From: Salminus brasiliensis
Taxonomy: Eukaryota; Chordata; Actinopteri; Characiformes; Bryconidae
Assembly (NCBI RefSeq): GCF_030463535.1
Contig: NC_132894.1
Span: forward strand, 34,595,625 to 34,659,624
Length of the DNA: 64,000 bases
Direction: 5' to 3'
A program made the translations under genes and the position numbers. Positions 33,217-44,600 of the stretch are shown here, one piece after another; within the stretch, counting starts at the first letter, position 1; every line of letters starts with the position of its first letter. The notes under the pieces were generated by a model. It did no database searches. It was not told where the DNA came from and saw nothing but the letters and a program-made list of their open reading frames with translations.

Positions 33217-33639
33217 CTGGAGCAAAGGACCAAAATTTGAGAAAGTGAATGGCGGGATCACATGGGGACGATTAGATCTGTCTGCTGTACCAGTCAAAAG
33301 TTTGGACACACCTGGATTTATGTCTTGTAGTTATATGATGTCGAGGCTAGAGGTGGGTTTAAGTAGGCGGGTTCAAGTAGGCCTGACCTGTAGGCTGAGC
33401 TAAAAGGAGCTGATTGGGTCATATAGGTTATAGGTTATTAAGGCTGTTAATTGGTTTTGCTAAATGAGTAAATATATGTGTATTAATGTACATTAACATA
33501 CAGTAGACCACATACACACACACTGCCACGGTCCTACAACGCAGGCCTACTTGGACCCCCCAGTGGATCCCTGTGTGTCCACAGTGTACTCTTTTTTTAA
33601 TCGCATCGTACTAATAGTGATGTGAGAGAGAGCACCATC
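33217..33639. other. intergenic with a Tc1-type terminus
   Basis: 'accagtcaaaagtttggaca' near 33289 is the start of a common fish Tc1-type element; nothing more of it is recognised. Confidence 0.45.
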
Positions 33640-33765
33640 TACCCCCCAGTTATGCCCTCTCAGGCTCCGGCTGCTGATGGCAAACAGCATGACCCTGGAT
33701 TCAAACGGATGATCCTGGGATCATAGCGTCAGTGCTTTAGTCCACTAAGCCACTCAGAACCTGCA
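33640..33765 (-). mobile_element. tRNA-derived SINE fragment, minus orientation
   Basis: The - strand reads 'tgagtggcttagtggactaa' (A-box-like), 'ccgtttgaatccagggtcat' (B-box-like), then 'gccatcagcagccgga', as at 25715-25860. Confidence 0.65.
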
Positions 33766-34069
33766 AACACGGCCCTGTATGGAAGCAAGACTAGTTCATC
33801 TATGGCATCACTGAAGGAGCCATCTGAAGCACCTTCACTTTTGAGAGTGCAGAGTGGAGTTTTGGAAGATATGGCGCCCTTAACGGCGCAGGCTCCTCTC
33901 TGCTGAGGGAGATAAACGCTTCTCCACCCCGTTATCGTTTAAGCTCTAATACCGAACTGCACTCCCACTATTTTCATAATTGCCTGCTGTGACGAACGGC
34001 CCAATCACAGCCGGCCGCGTCCAGGACGTGTCGGGCTGGCTTAGGAGATAAAGATGTGCTGCGGTGTGC

Positions 34070-34313
34070 AGTGTGTGTGTGTAATGGAGTGTGTGTGTGT
34101 GTGTGTGTGTGTGAGGGAGTGTATGTGCAGAACGTAGGGTTACACTCAATTGAGATCTGACTCGAAAGTGACTGACACTCAGACAGAGTGTGTGTGTGTG
34201 GGGGGGGGGTGATGTGTATAAGGGGGTGTGTACGCTGCTGATGTCATTGATCACAGCCCATCTGCCACTGAAGGAGTCTGAAGAGAGAGCATCTGCTGAA
34301 ACCACTTTAGTGG

Positions 34314-34349
<36 letters not shown>

Positions 34350-34380
34350 ACACACACACTCACACACACACACAAGGAAA
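34070..34380. repeat. cluster of GT and CA microsatellites
   Basis: GT runs at about 34070-34115 and 34187-34200, a G-run at 34200-34208 and CA runs at 34315-34375. The GT and CA runs on the same strand can pair with each other. Confidence 0.92.
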
Positions 34381-34454
34381 GTTTCCATAAGGAGATCAGA
34401 GATCTGTCAGAGTGGGACCTCCAGACCGGACCCTTTGTTTGTGTGTTTTCCTTT

Positions 34455-34599
34455 CACTGCAGGGGACTCACTCATTCTCTCTCTCAGTCTCTCTCTCCTC
34501 CCCCTTTCTTTCTGTCTCTCTCTCACCTTCGCTCTATCTCTTAATCTCTCTCCCCTCCCAGACCAGGCCCTTTGTCCGTGTTTACCTTTTACTGCAGGG

Positions 34600-34636
<37 letters not shown>

Positions 34637-35905
34637 TCTCAGTCTCTCTCTCACACTCAGTCTCTCTCTCTCTCTCTCTCTCTCTGACTCTCTCTCTCTC
34701 ACACTCAGTCTCTCTCTCTCTCACTCAGTCTCTCTCTCTCACACTTTCTCAGTCGCTCTCTCTCACACTCAGTCTCTCTCTCTCTCACTCAGTCTCTCTC
34801 TCTCACACTTTCTCAGTCACTCTCTCTCACACTCAGTCTCTCTCTCTCTCACTCAGTCTCTCTCTCTCTGACTCTCTCTCTCACACACTTTCTCAGTCAC
34901 TCTCTCTCACACTCAGTCTCTCTCTCTCTCACTCAGTCTCTCTCACACACTTTCTCAGTCTCTCTCACACACTTTCTCAGTCACTCTCTCTCACACTTAG
35001 TCTCTCTCTCTCTCACTCAGTCTCTCTCTCTCTGACTCTCTCTCTCACACACTTTCTCAGTCTCTCTCACACTTTCTCAGTCTCTCTCTCACACTCAGTC
35101 TCTCTCTCTCACACTCAGTCTCTCTCTCTCTCACACTCAGTCTCTCTCTCTCTCACACTCAGTCTCTCTCTCTGACTCTCTCTCACACTCAGTCTCTTTC
35201 TCTCACACTCAGTCTCTCTCTCTCACACACACTTTCTCAGTCTCTCTCTCTCTCACACTCAGTCTCTCTCTCTCTCACACTCAGTCTCTCTCTCTCACAC
35301 TCAGTCTCTCTCTCACACACTCAGTCTCTCTCTCTCTCACACACACTTTCTCAGTCTCTCTCTCTCACACACACTTTCTCAGTCTCTCTCTCTCACACTC
35401 AGTCTCTCTCTCTCTTACACTTTCTCAGTCTCTCTCACACTCAGTCTCTCTCTCTCTCTCTGACTCTCTCTCTCTCACACACACTTTCTCAGTCTCTCTC
35501 TCTCACTCAGTCTCTCTCTCTCTCTCACACACACTTTCTCAGTCTCTCTCTCTCACACTCAGTCTCTCTCTCTCTTACACTTTCTCAGTCTCTCTCACAC
35601 TCAGTCTCTCTCTCTCTCTCTGACTCTCTCTCTCTCACACACACTTTCTCAGTCTCTCTCTCTCTCACTCAGTCTCTCTCTCTCTGACTCTCTCAGTCTC
35701 TCTCTCACACTTTCTCATTCTCTCTGACCATGTTTCTCTTACTCTCTTCTCTTCTCGATCTCTTACTCTCTCTCCCCTCTTTTTTACTTTTTTACTCACT
35801 CTCTCTCTATTCTCTCTCTCTCTTCCTGTCGCTCTGTCTCTAACTTTCTCTCTCTCCTCTTTTTCTTTCACTTACTCTCTCTCTTACTGTGTATGTGTGT
35901 GTGTA
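34455..35905. repeat. CT-rich tandem array, 1.4 kb
   Basis: Repeats of 'tctctctctctcacactcag' and 'tctctcacacactttctcag'. A homopyrimidine-dominated + strand. Open frames of 246 codons rich in Ser/Leu are artefacts. Confidence 0.97.
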
Positions 35906-35984
35906 TGTGTGTGTGAGTGAGTGTGTGTTTGAAAAGTGGGGAGACGGGGTTGGCTGGGTAAAACTATAGGGATAGAAAGAACCC

Positions 35985-36250
35985 CTCTCATAAGTGTGTC
36001 CTCACAGTCTGCACCAGAAGAGCACGGTCAGTGGTGGGTTGGCGGGTTGGTGGGTTGGTCAGTGGCGGGTTGGTGGGTTGGTCAGTGGTGGGTTGGTGGG
36101 TTGTGTCTCAGGGCTGTCTGATGCGCTGTCAGTGCTGGCTGTAATGACTCAGCGTATCTCACTGAGTCCCCAACTACAGACCGGAGCAGACAATCAGAAC
36201 CACGGCCCCCTGCTGCTGCTGCTGCTGCTGCGGGAGATAGCTGGCCTGGT
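35985..36250. repeat. 'gtgggttggcgggttggtgg' repeat and (CTG)n
   Basis: About four copies of a GGGTTGG-type unit at 36030-36102 and a CTG run of about seven at 36211-36231. Confidence 0.8.
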
Positions 36251-36673
36251 GGTCCTCATTGTTCGGTGACCTTTTCAGCAGGCCAGTCAGCAGGACATTC
36301 AGATGAGTCGTGCTTCTTCTGTCTCTCCTTTCTGCTGGGAATTATACGGATATTTGGGGCCGCCTTTGACATTCCGAAAAGCCCTGGAATGTGGGGGGTT
36401 AGAGTGACTGAGGGGGCTTTGTGTGAGTCTGCTGTTCCCAATGATCACAGTGACCTCAGGAGAGGGACCGGTTAACAGCACGAAGGCAATTCTACAGTAG
36501 TGCAATCAATGGAAGTGTAATTTTCCTTTGAGGAAAAAGGAAGAAGCTTACCCCCCCCCCACACACACACATTTAATACTCCTTAAAATGCCTTAAATCA
36601 GTAGCAGCTGCAGAACATCTGCTGCAGATGATCAGAACATGGTTAGAGAGGATTATTCTGGAGGAGTCTGTCT

Positions 36674-37170
36674 GAGCTCTCTCAAAGAGGCCTTCAGAAA
36701 AAAGGTTGGCGATGCAGAGAAGTCTGGGAAAGGGTTTAAAAAGATCTCAGAACAGTTAGAGATCACCCTCTGTTCCACTGTCCACTACATCATTTACAGG
36801 TGGAACAGCTGACCAAGATGACCAGGTCAGGCCGGTCTAGCAAGTTCAGTCCTGAGCAGACCTCAAGATTGATAAAGACGTCTCCAACAGTCCTAAAATA
36901 TCCCCCCCCCCCCAACCAAGCACTATGGTGACCACATTTAAACACAGGTTAAACAGCATTAATTACAGGAAGAATAAAAGATGGACAATATCTTTTTTCT
37001 TTCTCTCATCACAGTTGATGTCAAAGTACAGCATCCACCATCAGAAAGAGACCTCACGTCTGATTTTCATGGGAGCTGAGCCAAGAGGAAACCCTCGTAA
37101 AAAAAAAAAGAAGCTAGACCCCGGCCAGGACTCCTGGAACAGTGTGCTCCAGGCAGATGATGTCGACCCA
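36674..37170 (+). pseudogene. Tc1/mariner transposase fragment
   Basis: Decayed N-terminal half of a fish Tc1 transposase. 'LSKEAFRKKV'-like sequence, GKGFKKISEQLE and STVHYIIYRW cover the first helix-turn-helix; KFSPEQ and then (from 37017) LMSKYSIHHQKETSRLIF and DSWNSVLQADDVD correspond to the second DNA-binding domain up to the first catalytic Asp region. Frames shift between segments, a C-run (36902-36913) interrupts it, and the catalytic core is absent. Confidence 0.8.
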
Positions 37171-37615
37171 AAGCCTCCAAAACTCCATCACCAGCCTGCT
37201 AGTCTTCTTACCGGCCACCCCTCATAGAATTATAGCAATGTTTAATCCCAGCCTTTCTCTGCAGTGACCATAGGTGTGGTTCAGAGCGGACTCCCAGAGC
37301 GGACCGGGCCGCCAGCCAAGGAGAGTTTCATTAGTGTCACATTCTCCTCTCTCTACAGCCTGCCCTCAATGTAGCCCTGCCAGCGCGGCCCATACTGATA
37401 CACCTAATCATCTCCTAATAGCCAATACATCCAGATACCCATCTCCTCCTCAGACCCTGCCAGACCCCGCGCCTCTCGCTCGCTCTCTCTCTTTATATAT
37501 GTATATAAACATCAATAATGATAACAATGATAACAGTAACTACAGTTCATGACAAGCAATAAACTTATAAGATTAATTGAGAATGATCTTTTTCTCTCTC
37601 GCTCGCATGCTTTCA

Positions 37616-37647
<32 letters not shown>

Positions 37648-37756
37648 GACAGATGAGATTTAAAACCTATACATATTCTCAGCTTTCCTCCACTCCAATG
37701 TTAGATTACCATTTATCTCTCTCACACATAAACAGTTCTCTGACAGAGAGGGTCAG
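37171..37756. other. intergenic, nothing recognised
   Basis: CT runs at 37479-37495 and 37617-37650; otherwise unique. Confidence 0.5.
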
Positions 37757-39058
37757 GAAAAAAGAATAAGATTGCAGAGGAGAAGAGAATAGCAAACAGG
37801 AGAAGAGATGAGAAGAAAGGAAAAGAGAAGAGAGGAAAAGAAAAGAGCAGAGAAATGAGGAGAAGAGAATAGATGTGAAGAGGAAAAGAAAAGAAAAGGA
37901 TAAAGGATAAAGGATAAAGGTGCACGTATTCGTCACTGTACAGTGTGGACTGTACAGCGAAATGTGTCCTCCGCATTTAACCCATCTGGTAGTGAACACA
38001 CTCACACACACACACGTGTTAGGGGCAGTGAGTACACACACACACCCAGAGCGGTGGGCAGCCAACTCCAGCGCCCGGGGAGCAGATAGGGGTAAAGGGC
38101 CTTGCTCAAGGGCCCAACAGTGGCAGCTTGCCGAGCCCGGGAATTGAACCCACAACCCTGTTATCGATATCCCGGCGCTCTAACCGCTGAGCCACCACTG
38201 CCCCAAAAAAGAAAAGGGGAGAGGAGAAGAGACAAGAAGAGAAGAAAGTAGAAGAGAAGAAAAGAGATGCGAGGAGAAAAAAGGAGAAAAGAAGAGAAGG
38301 GAGGAGAAGAGAGGAGACAAGGAGAATGGAGAAAAGAAGAGACGAGAAGAGAGGGGAAGAGAAGAGACGAGAAAAGAAAAGAAAAGTGAAGAAATAAAGA
38401 AAAGAGGGTAGAAGAGAAGAGAAGAGAGGAGAAGAAAAGAGAGGAGAGAAGAGGACAGAAGAGAAGAGACGAGAGGAGAAGAGAAAAGAGGACAAGAGAG
38501 AAGAGGAGAGATGAGAAAAGAAAAGAGAAGGGAGGAGAAGACAGGAGATGAGGCGAATGGAGAAAAGAAGAGAGGAGAGGAGAAGAGAAGAGAGGAGAAG
38601 AGAGGAGAGGAGAAGAGAAAGGAGGAGAAGAAAAGAGACGAGGGGAGAAGAAAGGAGAAGAGAAGAGACGAGGAGAATGGAGAAAAGAAGAGAAAAGATG
38701 AGACAAGAGGAGAAGAGAGGAAATAAAGAAAAGAGGGTAGAAGAAAAGAGAAGAGTGGAGAAGACAGGAGACAAGGAGAATGGAGAAAAGAAGAGAAAAG
38801 ATGAGACAAGAGGAGAAGAGAGGAAATAAAGAAAAGAGGGTAGAAGAAAAGAGAAGAGTGGAGAAGACAGGAGACAAGGAGAATGGAGAAAAGAAGAGAG
38901 GAGAAGAGAAGAGAAGAGAAGAGAGGAGAAGAAAAGAGAGGAGAGAAGAGGACAGAAGAGAAGAGAAGAGATGAGAGGAGAAGAGAAAAGAGGACAAGAG
39001 AGGAGAAGAGAAGAGAAGAGAGGAGAAAAGAAGAGAAGAGAGGAGAGGAGAAGAGAAG
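37757..39058. repeat. purine (GA/AAG) tract interrupted by a SINE
   Basis: 'agaagagaagagaggagaag' variants at 37757-37899 and 38205-39058, nearly all purine on the + strand. Long open frames (301 and 333 codons, - strand) rich in Ser/Leu/Phe are artefacts. Internal duplication: the segment around 38670-38760 recurs around 38775-38880. Confidence 0.96.
37900..38204 (-). mobile_element. tRNA-derived SINE, minus orientation
   Basis: The - strand starts 'ggggcagtggtggctcagcg', with A-box-like 'tggctcagcggttagagcg' and B-box-like 'gggttcaattcc', then a body, and ends in (TTATCC)n repeats. The direct repeat 'aaaagaaaagg' on both sides is a likely target-site duplication. Confidence 0.85.
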
Positions 39059-39605
39059 CTTATCATGTCTGTAATGCAGATATTTTACATATTTGTATAA
39101 ACTGTGAACAAATTCCCTGAATGGGATCCAGATTTTAGTCCCATTCATTTCTTTCATATCAGCTGCCGAAGTCGGAGGCATTTGTCACCGGAGAGAAGCC
39201 CCTCAGAATATAAATAAGTGAATTAACTTGTCCCGAGTCAGACTGATGGGCAGCGTGCGGGACTAAATCTCCTTAAATTCGTTTTTGAGGCAGTCGGAGT
39301 ATAAATTGGTCTACTGGGTAAGGTTTGGTCACCCGGAGGCCAGGATTGTCCCGTACTTTCCTTAAACCTGCTTTCCTTAAATGCAGTGCTCTGTGATGGG
39401 TTTGGCGTTCGGCCTGTCTCAAACACCAACGTTCGTTTTTCGAAATTCGCAGGATGACTCCTGCAGACACCCGAACAGCGAGACGGTCACAGACAGATAA
39501 ACACAGACACTGATGTCTCTCCACTTCCTGTTCTTCAGACGGTGACCGGCAGCAGCCAGCACAACGTTTCGGCAAATATTGAATGATGGCCTGAAATTAC
39601 ACAGC
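39059..39605. other. unique spacer between purine and pyrimidine tracts
   Basis: No gene recognised; frames up to 100 codons with no known domain. Confidence 0.5.
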
Positions 39606-40700
39606 ATCTACTTCTCCTCTCCTGTCCTTCCCTGTTCTCTTCTCTCTTCTCATCTTCTCTGCTTTTCTCCATGTCTCCTTTATTCTCTTCTCCTTTGTTC
39701 TAATCTCTTCTCCACTTTTCTCTTTTGATCCCTAATCTTCTCCTTTGTTCTCTTCTCTTCTGTTCACTCACATCTTGTTCTCTTCTCTTCTTCTTTGTTC
39801 TCTTCCCTCTTGTCTTTTGTTCTTTTCTGTTCTCTTCTCCACTTGTCTCGTCTCTTCTCATTCCTTTGTTCTCTTATTTCCACCTTTGTTTTCATGTCTT
39901 ATATCTCATTCCTTTGTTCTCTTGCCCTTTGTTTTAATCTCTTTTACAAGGGTTTGTTTTCTTTTATCATCTCTTCTCCTTTCTTCATTTGTCCTTTGTT
40001 GTTGTCTCTCTTATTTCTCTTATCTTTTGTTTTTTTCTCTTTCGTTCTTTCTTCTCCTCTCCTTTCTCTTCTCGTCTCTTCGTATTCCTTCGTTTCTTTT
40101 ATTTTCTCCTTTGTACTTAATTCTTCTCCATTCTTCTAATATTCACTTTCCTTTTTCTCTTTCCTTTTGTCTCTTCTCGTCTCTTCGTATTCCTTTTTTC
40201 TCCTATTTTCTCCTTTGTTCTCATTTCTGCTCCACTCTTCTAATTTCCTTTCTTCTCCTTTGTTCTTTTTTGTTCTGAATTTGTTCTCTTCTTCTCTCTG
40301 CTTTTTTTCTTCCTGTCTCTTCTCATTCCTTTGTTCTCTGATTTTCTCCTTTGTTCTCATCTCTTCTCATCTTTTTTTTGTCCTTCTTCTTGTCCTTTGT
40401 TTTAATCTCTTTTACACTGTTGTGTTCTCTTTTATCATCTCTTCTCCTTTCTTCATTTGTCCTTTTTTATTGTTTCTCTTCTTTAGTTTATTTCTCTTCA
40501 TCTCTTCTCCTTTCATCTCTTCTCCACTGTTCTTTGTTCTCTTCTCCTCTGCTGTTTCTTCTCATCTTGTCTCTTTTATTCCTTTGCTCTCTAATTTTCT
40601 CCTAATCATTTCTGCTCTTTTCTTCTCAATTTGTCTCTTTTCTCATCTTCCTTTGTTCTTTTCTGTAATTTATTACTTCCTTTATGTTCTTTTTGATCCT
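39606..40700. repeat. pyrimidine-rich degenerate tract, 1.1 kb
   Basis: Imperfect 'tcttctcctttgttctcttc' repeats, largely C/T on the + strand. Ser/Leu/Phe frames (up to 179 codons) are artefacts. Confidence 0.93.
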
Positions 40701-41244
40701 TATTAAACATCACAGGGAGGAAAGTTGGTATTTAATGAGTTGTGGGTTTGTGTAATATGGGTTTTCTGCATTGCAGTTATGAAAACCTAGTATTAATATG
40801 TCCTCCAGTTCATAAATTAATCTTTAAAAGTAATTCAGAACTCTTTACACTTTACACTCTACGGGAGCACACTTCTCACTGTCTGTCATTTCTGAGATGT
40901 AAGGTGTAATTTACAGTCCAGAATAATCAGCCAGCTCAGTGAAATGAGCCGTACTGGGGTGTAATACTGTTAGTTCCTCAACCAGAGCCTATTTTTCATT
41001 ACAGTCAGTCATAAATCTGTGCCTACGAGTCTTTATATTAATAATTAATCAACCCTCAGCTCCCCCAGTTACACAAATACACACAGTAAACCCCACCTAC
41101 TATATATCACCAGGGTTTATGGATTATTTATCATATAATAAACATCAAAAAATGTCAGTACTAGCCTGAGAGAAGCAGCCCACCATGCAGAGTTATGAAT
41201 GGGTTTGTGTAGCATTTGTAAGAGTTCCGTATTTGTGTGCAGCC
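40701..41244. other. intergenic, nothing recognised
   Basis: Unique AT-rich sequence. Confidence 0.5.
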
Positions 41245-42220
41245 GATGTGCAAAAGTTTGTGGACACCCCTTTTAATGAATGCATTCAGCTAGCAACTTG
41301 AAGTTGCACCCATTGCTGCGGGCATAGATGTGCAAATGCACACACAGACACATACACAGCTTGTCTAGTCCCTGTAGAGTCCATCATAGGAGTCCATCAT
41401 AGGCAGCAAACTCCCAGACCTGCAGGACATCTACCGGTCCCGCTGCCTGAGAAAAATCCAGAAGATCCGGTTGGACTGTAGGCACCCAGCACACGGCCTG
41501 TTCACCTTACTGCCATCAGGCAGGAGGTACCGCAGCATCCAGCCCAGAACAAATCGGCTAATGAACAGTTTCTACCCACAAGCCATCAGGTTCCTGAACA
41601 AGCTGTGAACCTTTCACCATTATTATTAATACTCTATATATTACTGCTATGGACAACATCACTAGTCACATATCAGAGAATTTCTACAGATCCCTCCTGT
41701 CTTTGTATATTCTGTATTTTGTATTTATTTTGTATTTATTTAATATAATTTTTATTTAACTTGAATTTTTTATATGTTTAGTATGTATATAGTTTTGTCC
41801 TCCTGTAGAGCATCAACCTGAGCCTCACCACAAGCATTTTAATGCATAAATGTCCTGACATGTTGTGCAAATGACAAATAAACCTGAAACCTGAAACTTG
41901 AAACTAGAGAAAGAAGTACTGCCAGTAGAATAGGACTCTCTGAAGCAGATAATAAACATGGACCTACACTAAAGCCACGGCAACAGTTTTGGGATGAGTT
42001 GGGGTGGTGATCAACCAACGTCCTAACCTCACAAACACCTTGCTGTCGCTGGATGCAATCAAGTCCTCACAGCAATGCTCCTAGAAAAAAAATCTAGTAG
42101 AAACCCATCTTCCCTGGACAGTAGCGAGTGTAGGATTACTCCAGCTAAAGCCAAACGCAGGATAGACTTGAAGATAAACAACGAATGAGCAGGTGTCCCT
42201 ATACTTTTGTCCATATAGTA
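41245..42220 (+). mobile_element. full-length family-A MITE split by a LINE insertion
   Basis: Outer halves 41245-41379 and 41905-42220 carry both ends ('gtgcaaaagtttgtggacac' and 'aggtgtccctatacttttgt' then 'ccatatagt'). Confidence 0.88.
41380..41904 (+). mobile_element. 5'-truncated LINE inserted in the MITE
   Basis: Keeps the C-terminus of a reverse-transcriptase-type ORF: LQDIYRSRCLRKIQKIRLDC, HPAHGLFTLLPSGRRYRSIQ, RTNRLMNSFYPQAIRFLNKL, stop. A 3' UTR ends in 'cctgaaacctgaaacttgaa'-type repeats. It is flanked by 'tagag' on both sides (41375-41379, 41905-41909). The family is probably Rex/L2-like, but I am not certain. Confidence 0.85.
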
Positions 42221-42239
42221 AATAATATATAAAAAATGC

Positions 42240-42420
42240 TTGTGTTTCCAAAAAACAATTTTACAGGAGGAGAAAAAAAACGTCTTAACTTTCAATGGAA
42301 GTCGATGTAAAAAGATTTGATTCCAGGTCATTTTGGAGCATTTCTATTGGTCTGTTCATCATGAAATTTGAATACAATGTAAAGAACGACGGCCAGATTT
42401 ACATTTTGGAGAAAAGTGAA
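42240..42420. mobile_element. relative of the fold-back MITE at 7902-8107
   Basis: 'cattttggagcatttctatt' and 'ggtctgttcatcatgaaatt' match the inverse of 7945-7995. Confidence 0.55.
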
Positions 42421-42476
42421 AAATGGCCAAAAAAAATGTATATATATTTTTTGCATGACAGTGATGATATACATGC

Positions 42477-42479
<3 letters not shown>

Positions 42480-42541
<62 letters not shown>

Positions 42542-42572
42542 TGGAGCTTTTATGTATTGTATGTATTGTATG

Positions 42573-42642
<70 letters not shown>

Positions 42643-42668
42643 CATACAATACATAAACACTCCTTTTA

Positions 42669-42712
<44 letters not shown>

Positions 42713-42715
42713 GTA
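42480..42715. repeat. (TA)n palindrome
   Basis: Two TA runs (42480-42540 and about 42575-42638). 'ttttatgtattgtatg' (42549-42564) is inverted at about 42643-42658, and a CA run follows. Frames with YIYIYI are artefacts. Confidence 0.95.
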
Positions 42716-43525
42716 CTGCATTAGTGTATCTGTTAAAACACTGATAATCCACTTCCCACTACAGGGATAGACCTTGTAAATCCCTCGCAGCACAAGAAGT
42801 CACCTGCAATTTTATTAATTATGCAATTATTGCTTACTGTTCCAATCACAACTGTGAAGCATGTGTTGTCCTGCCGTGTGTTTTGCTGGGAGACTGTAGC
42901 AGTCAGCTGTTTACTTCCACCATCCCCTTTTTTCTTTTTTTTTTTTTAAGACTTTATGATTTATGATCATCAGTGTGTTTTTTTTACGCTGCAGCTCATC
43001 ATTAAGCCCCTCACTGTCCCGCCACTACTGGATAACAGGTCTTAAGGTAAGTCCCTAAATCACAAATCCAGAGTTTACGGGGGTGAAGGCATGCATGTGG
43101 ATGCAATGTGCGGCGGAAAATCGCCTGTAGCTGGATCTCCCTGTCTTGTTACATGGGCAGCAGCAGGACGGCAGGTGATGGGTTGCCGTGGTGATGAGGG
43201 ATAAGGAGAGAAACGATGCGTCCTACCTGATCTCACATCCTGTGGAGTAGAAAGTGTGTGTCCCGGGCGCTTGCTCGCTCGCTCGCTGCACGGCGGCTGG
43301 ATCAGGAGTGTTCAGCTGCTGCAGCATCCAGCTCTCAGCACTACTGCATCGGCCAGAGAGAGAGAGAGAGAGAGACAGAGATATACTGAGGTGGGGAAGG
43401 GGAGGGATATTTCAGAAAGTCCACACACTAATGGACCAATAGGATGATGCATGAGACCCCGTTTAGCTACGGATGAGAAAGAGATCACAGACTGATATTT
43501 ATAATGAACAGTCGAAATAATCTAA
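42716..43525. other. intergenic, nothing recognised
   Basis: Short (GCTC)n near 43272-43286 and a GA run at 43355-43372. No exon recognised. Confidence 0.5.
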
Positions 43526-44289
43526 AGTTTGTGCAAAAGTTTGGACACCCTAAGTGTTGCAGAGGCTCAGCTTTGAGATGGTCTTAGATGGACCCCAATT
43601 GCATTGAGCAAGTGTTAGCTCAACTGGCACCCAGAAGACATGAGCTCCTCTAAGCGACTGACTAAAGCGAAGCTAATCGATGATCTGGCAAACCAGGTAA
43701 CCTCTCAGAGAGAACTGCTCATATGCTGGTAAGACAGGTAAGTCAAGATTCCCATATGACTGCCATGAACTAAATGGTGTCATGGCAGAAACGTGACCTT
43801 GCTACTAAAGGAGCCGGCTCATCGACAGCTATGGGGATCGCATCTCCAGAGGGTGGGGACAGACGGACAGGTAGGCGTTGCCTGGATGCAGATCAAAGCG
43901 TAAACAGCGTCGATTACAGTCAGATTTAACGTTTTCATCACGCCGACAATGGATTTCTGATATCGATTGGCATCGAAAGTGAACACTTATTGTCCCTCCT
44001 TGCTAGCTAAACCAGCTAATAGCTATCCATCCTTCAGTTTGTTGGTCAGCTAGCTTTGGCTAACATGCTAGATAGCCTCTCGCCACTCGTTTCCGTAACT
44101 AAGCGCTTAGACATGCAGTTTCGGCGCTCGTTGTTTACAAATAGTCCGATGGTCCGATTTGTTGCTGACATAATATGCTACTTTAACTCCAATAACTGTA
44201 GTCCACAGTAGCTAGTGGACTACATATCCCACAATGCCACATTGCAGTTGCAGCATGCAGTTTTCCTAGCCACCTTTGCGGCCATGGGG
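43526..44289. other. intergenic with a transposon-type terminus
   Basis: 'gtgcaaaagtttggacaccc' (43531) looks like a Tc1-type end; no body identified. Confidence 0.4.
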
Positions 44290-44600
44290 GCGCATGTGGG
44301 TTAAACACTGGGATAACATAGCAATTAGTTATCAACACCATAAGAAACAACCTGGAAAACCATAGCAACCAGCTAGCAATGCCATAGAAAGCGGTTGGAA
44401 TACCCTAGCAACCAGCTAGCAACACCATAGAAACCACTCAGAGTGCCATAGCAACCACATAGCAACAGCCTAGCAAGTGTCTGGATTTGGGAACTACTTA
44501 AGCTGTGCATCCATTCTGCATTTCCTTCAGGAAACGCTCCTGGGCCATCTAGCAAGAACATCTCAACACCATAGCAACCACCTGTTCTCTGATTGGTCAT
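44290..44600. repeat. 'accatagcaaccagctagca' array 1
   Basis: Imperfect copies of a unit of about 30 bp ('caacaccatagaaaccactc', 'accatagcaaccacct'). The same family is found at 45241-45905 and 48206-49065. Confidence 0.9.

Noticed and set aside
34435..35175. 246-codon Ser/Leu frame
   Set aside because: Direct reading of (CT)n repeats; low complexity, no domain.
38106..39181. 222-, 301- and 333-codon Ser/Leu/Phe frames on the - strand
   Set aside because: Products of the GA/CT tract and an antisense SINE; no complex sequence.
39725..40706. Several 84-179-codon hydrophobic frames
   Set aside because: Pyrimidine-rich tract read as Ser/Leu/Phe; resembles membrane helices only through composition.
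42416..42793. YIYIYI-rich frames
   Set aside because: TA repeats read as Tyr/Ile.
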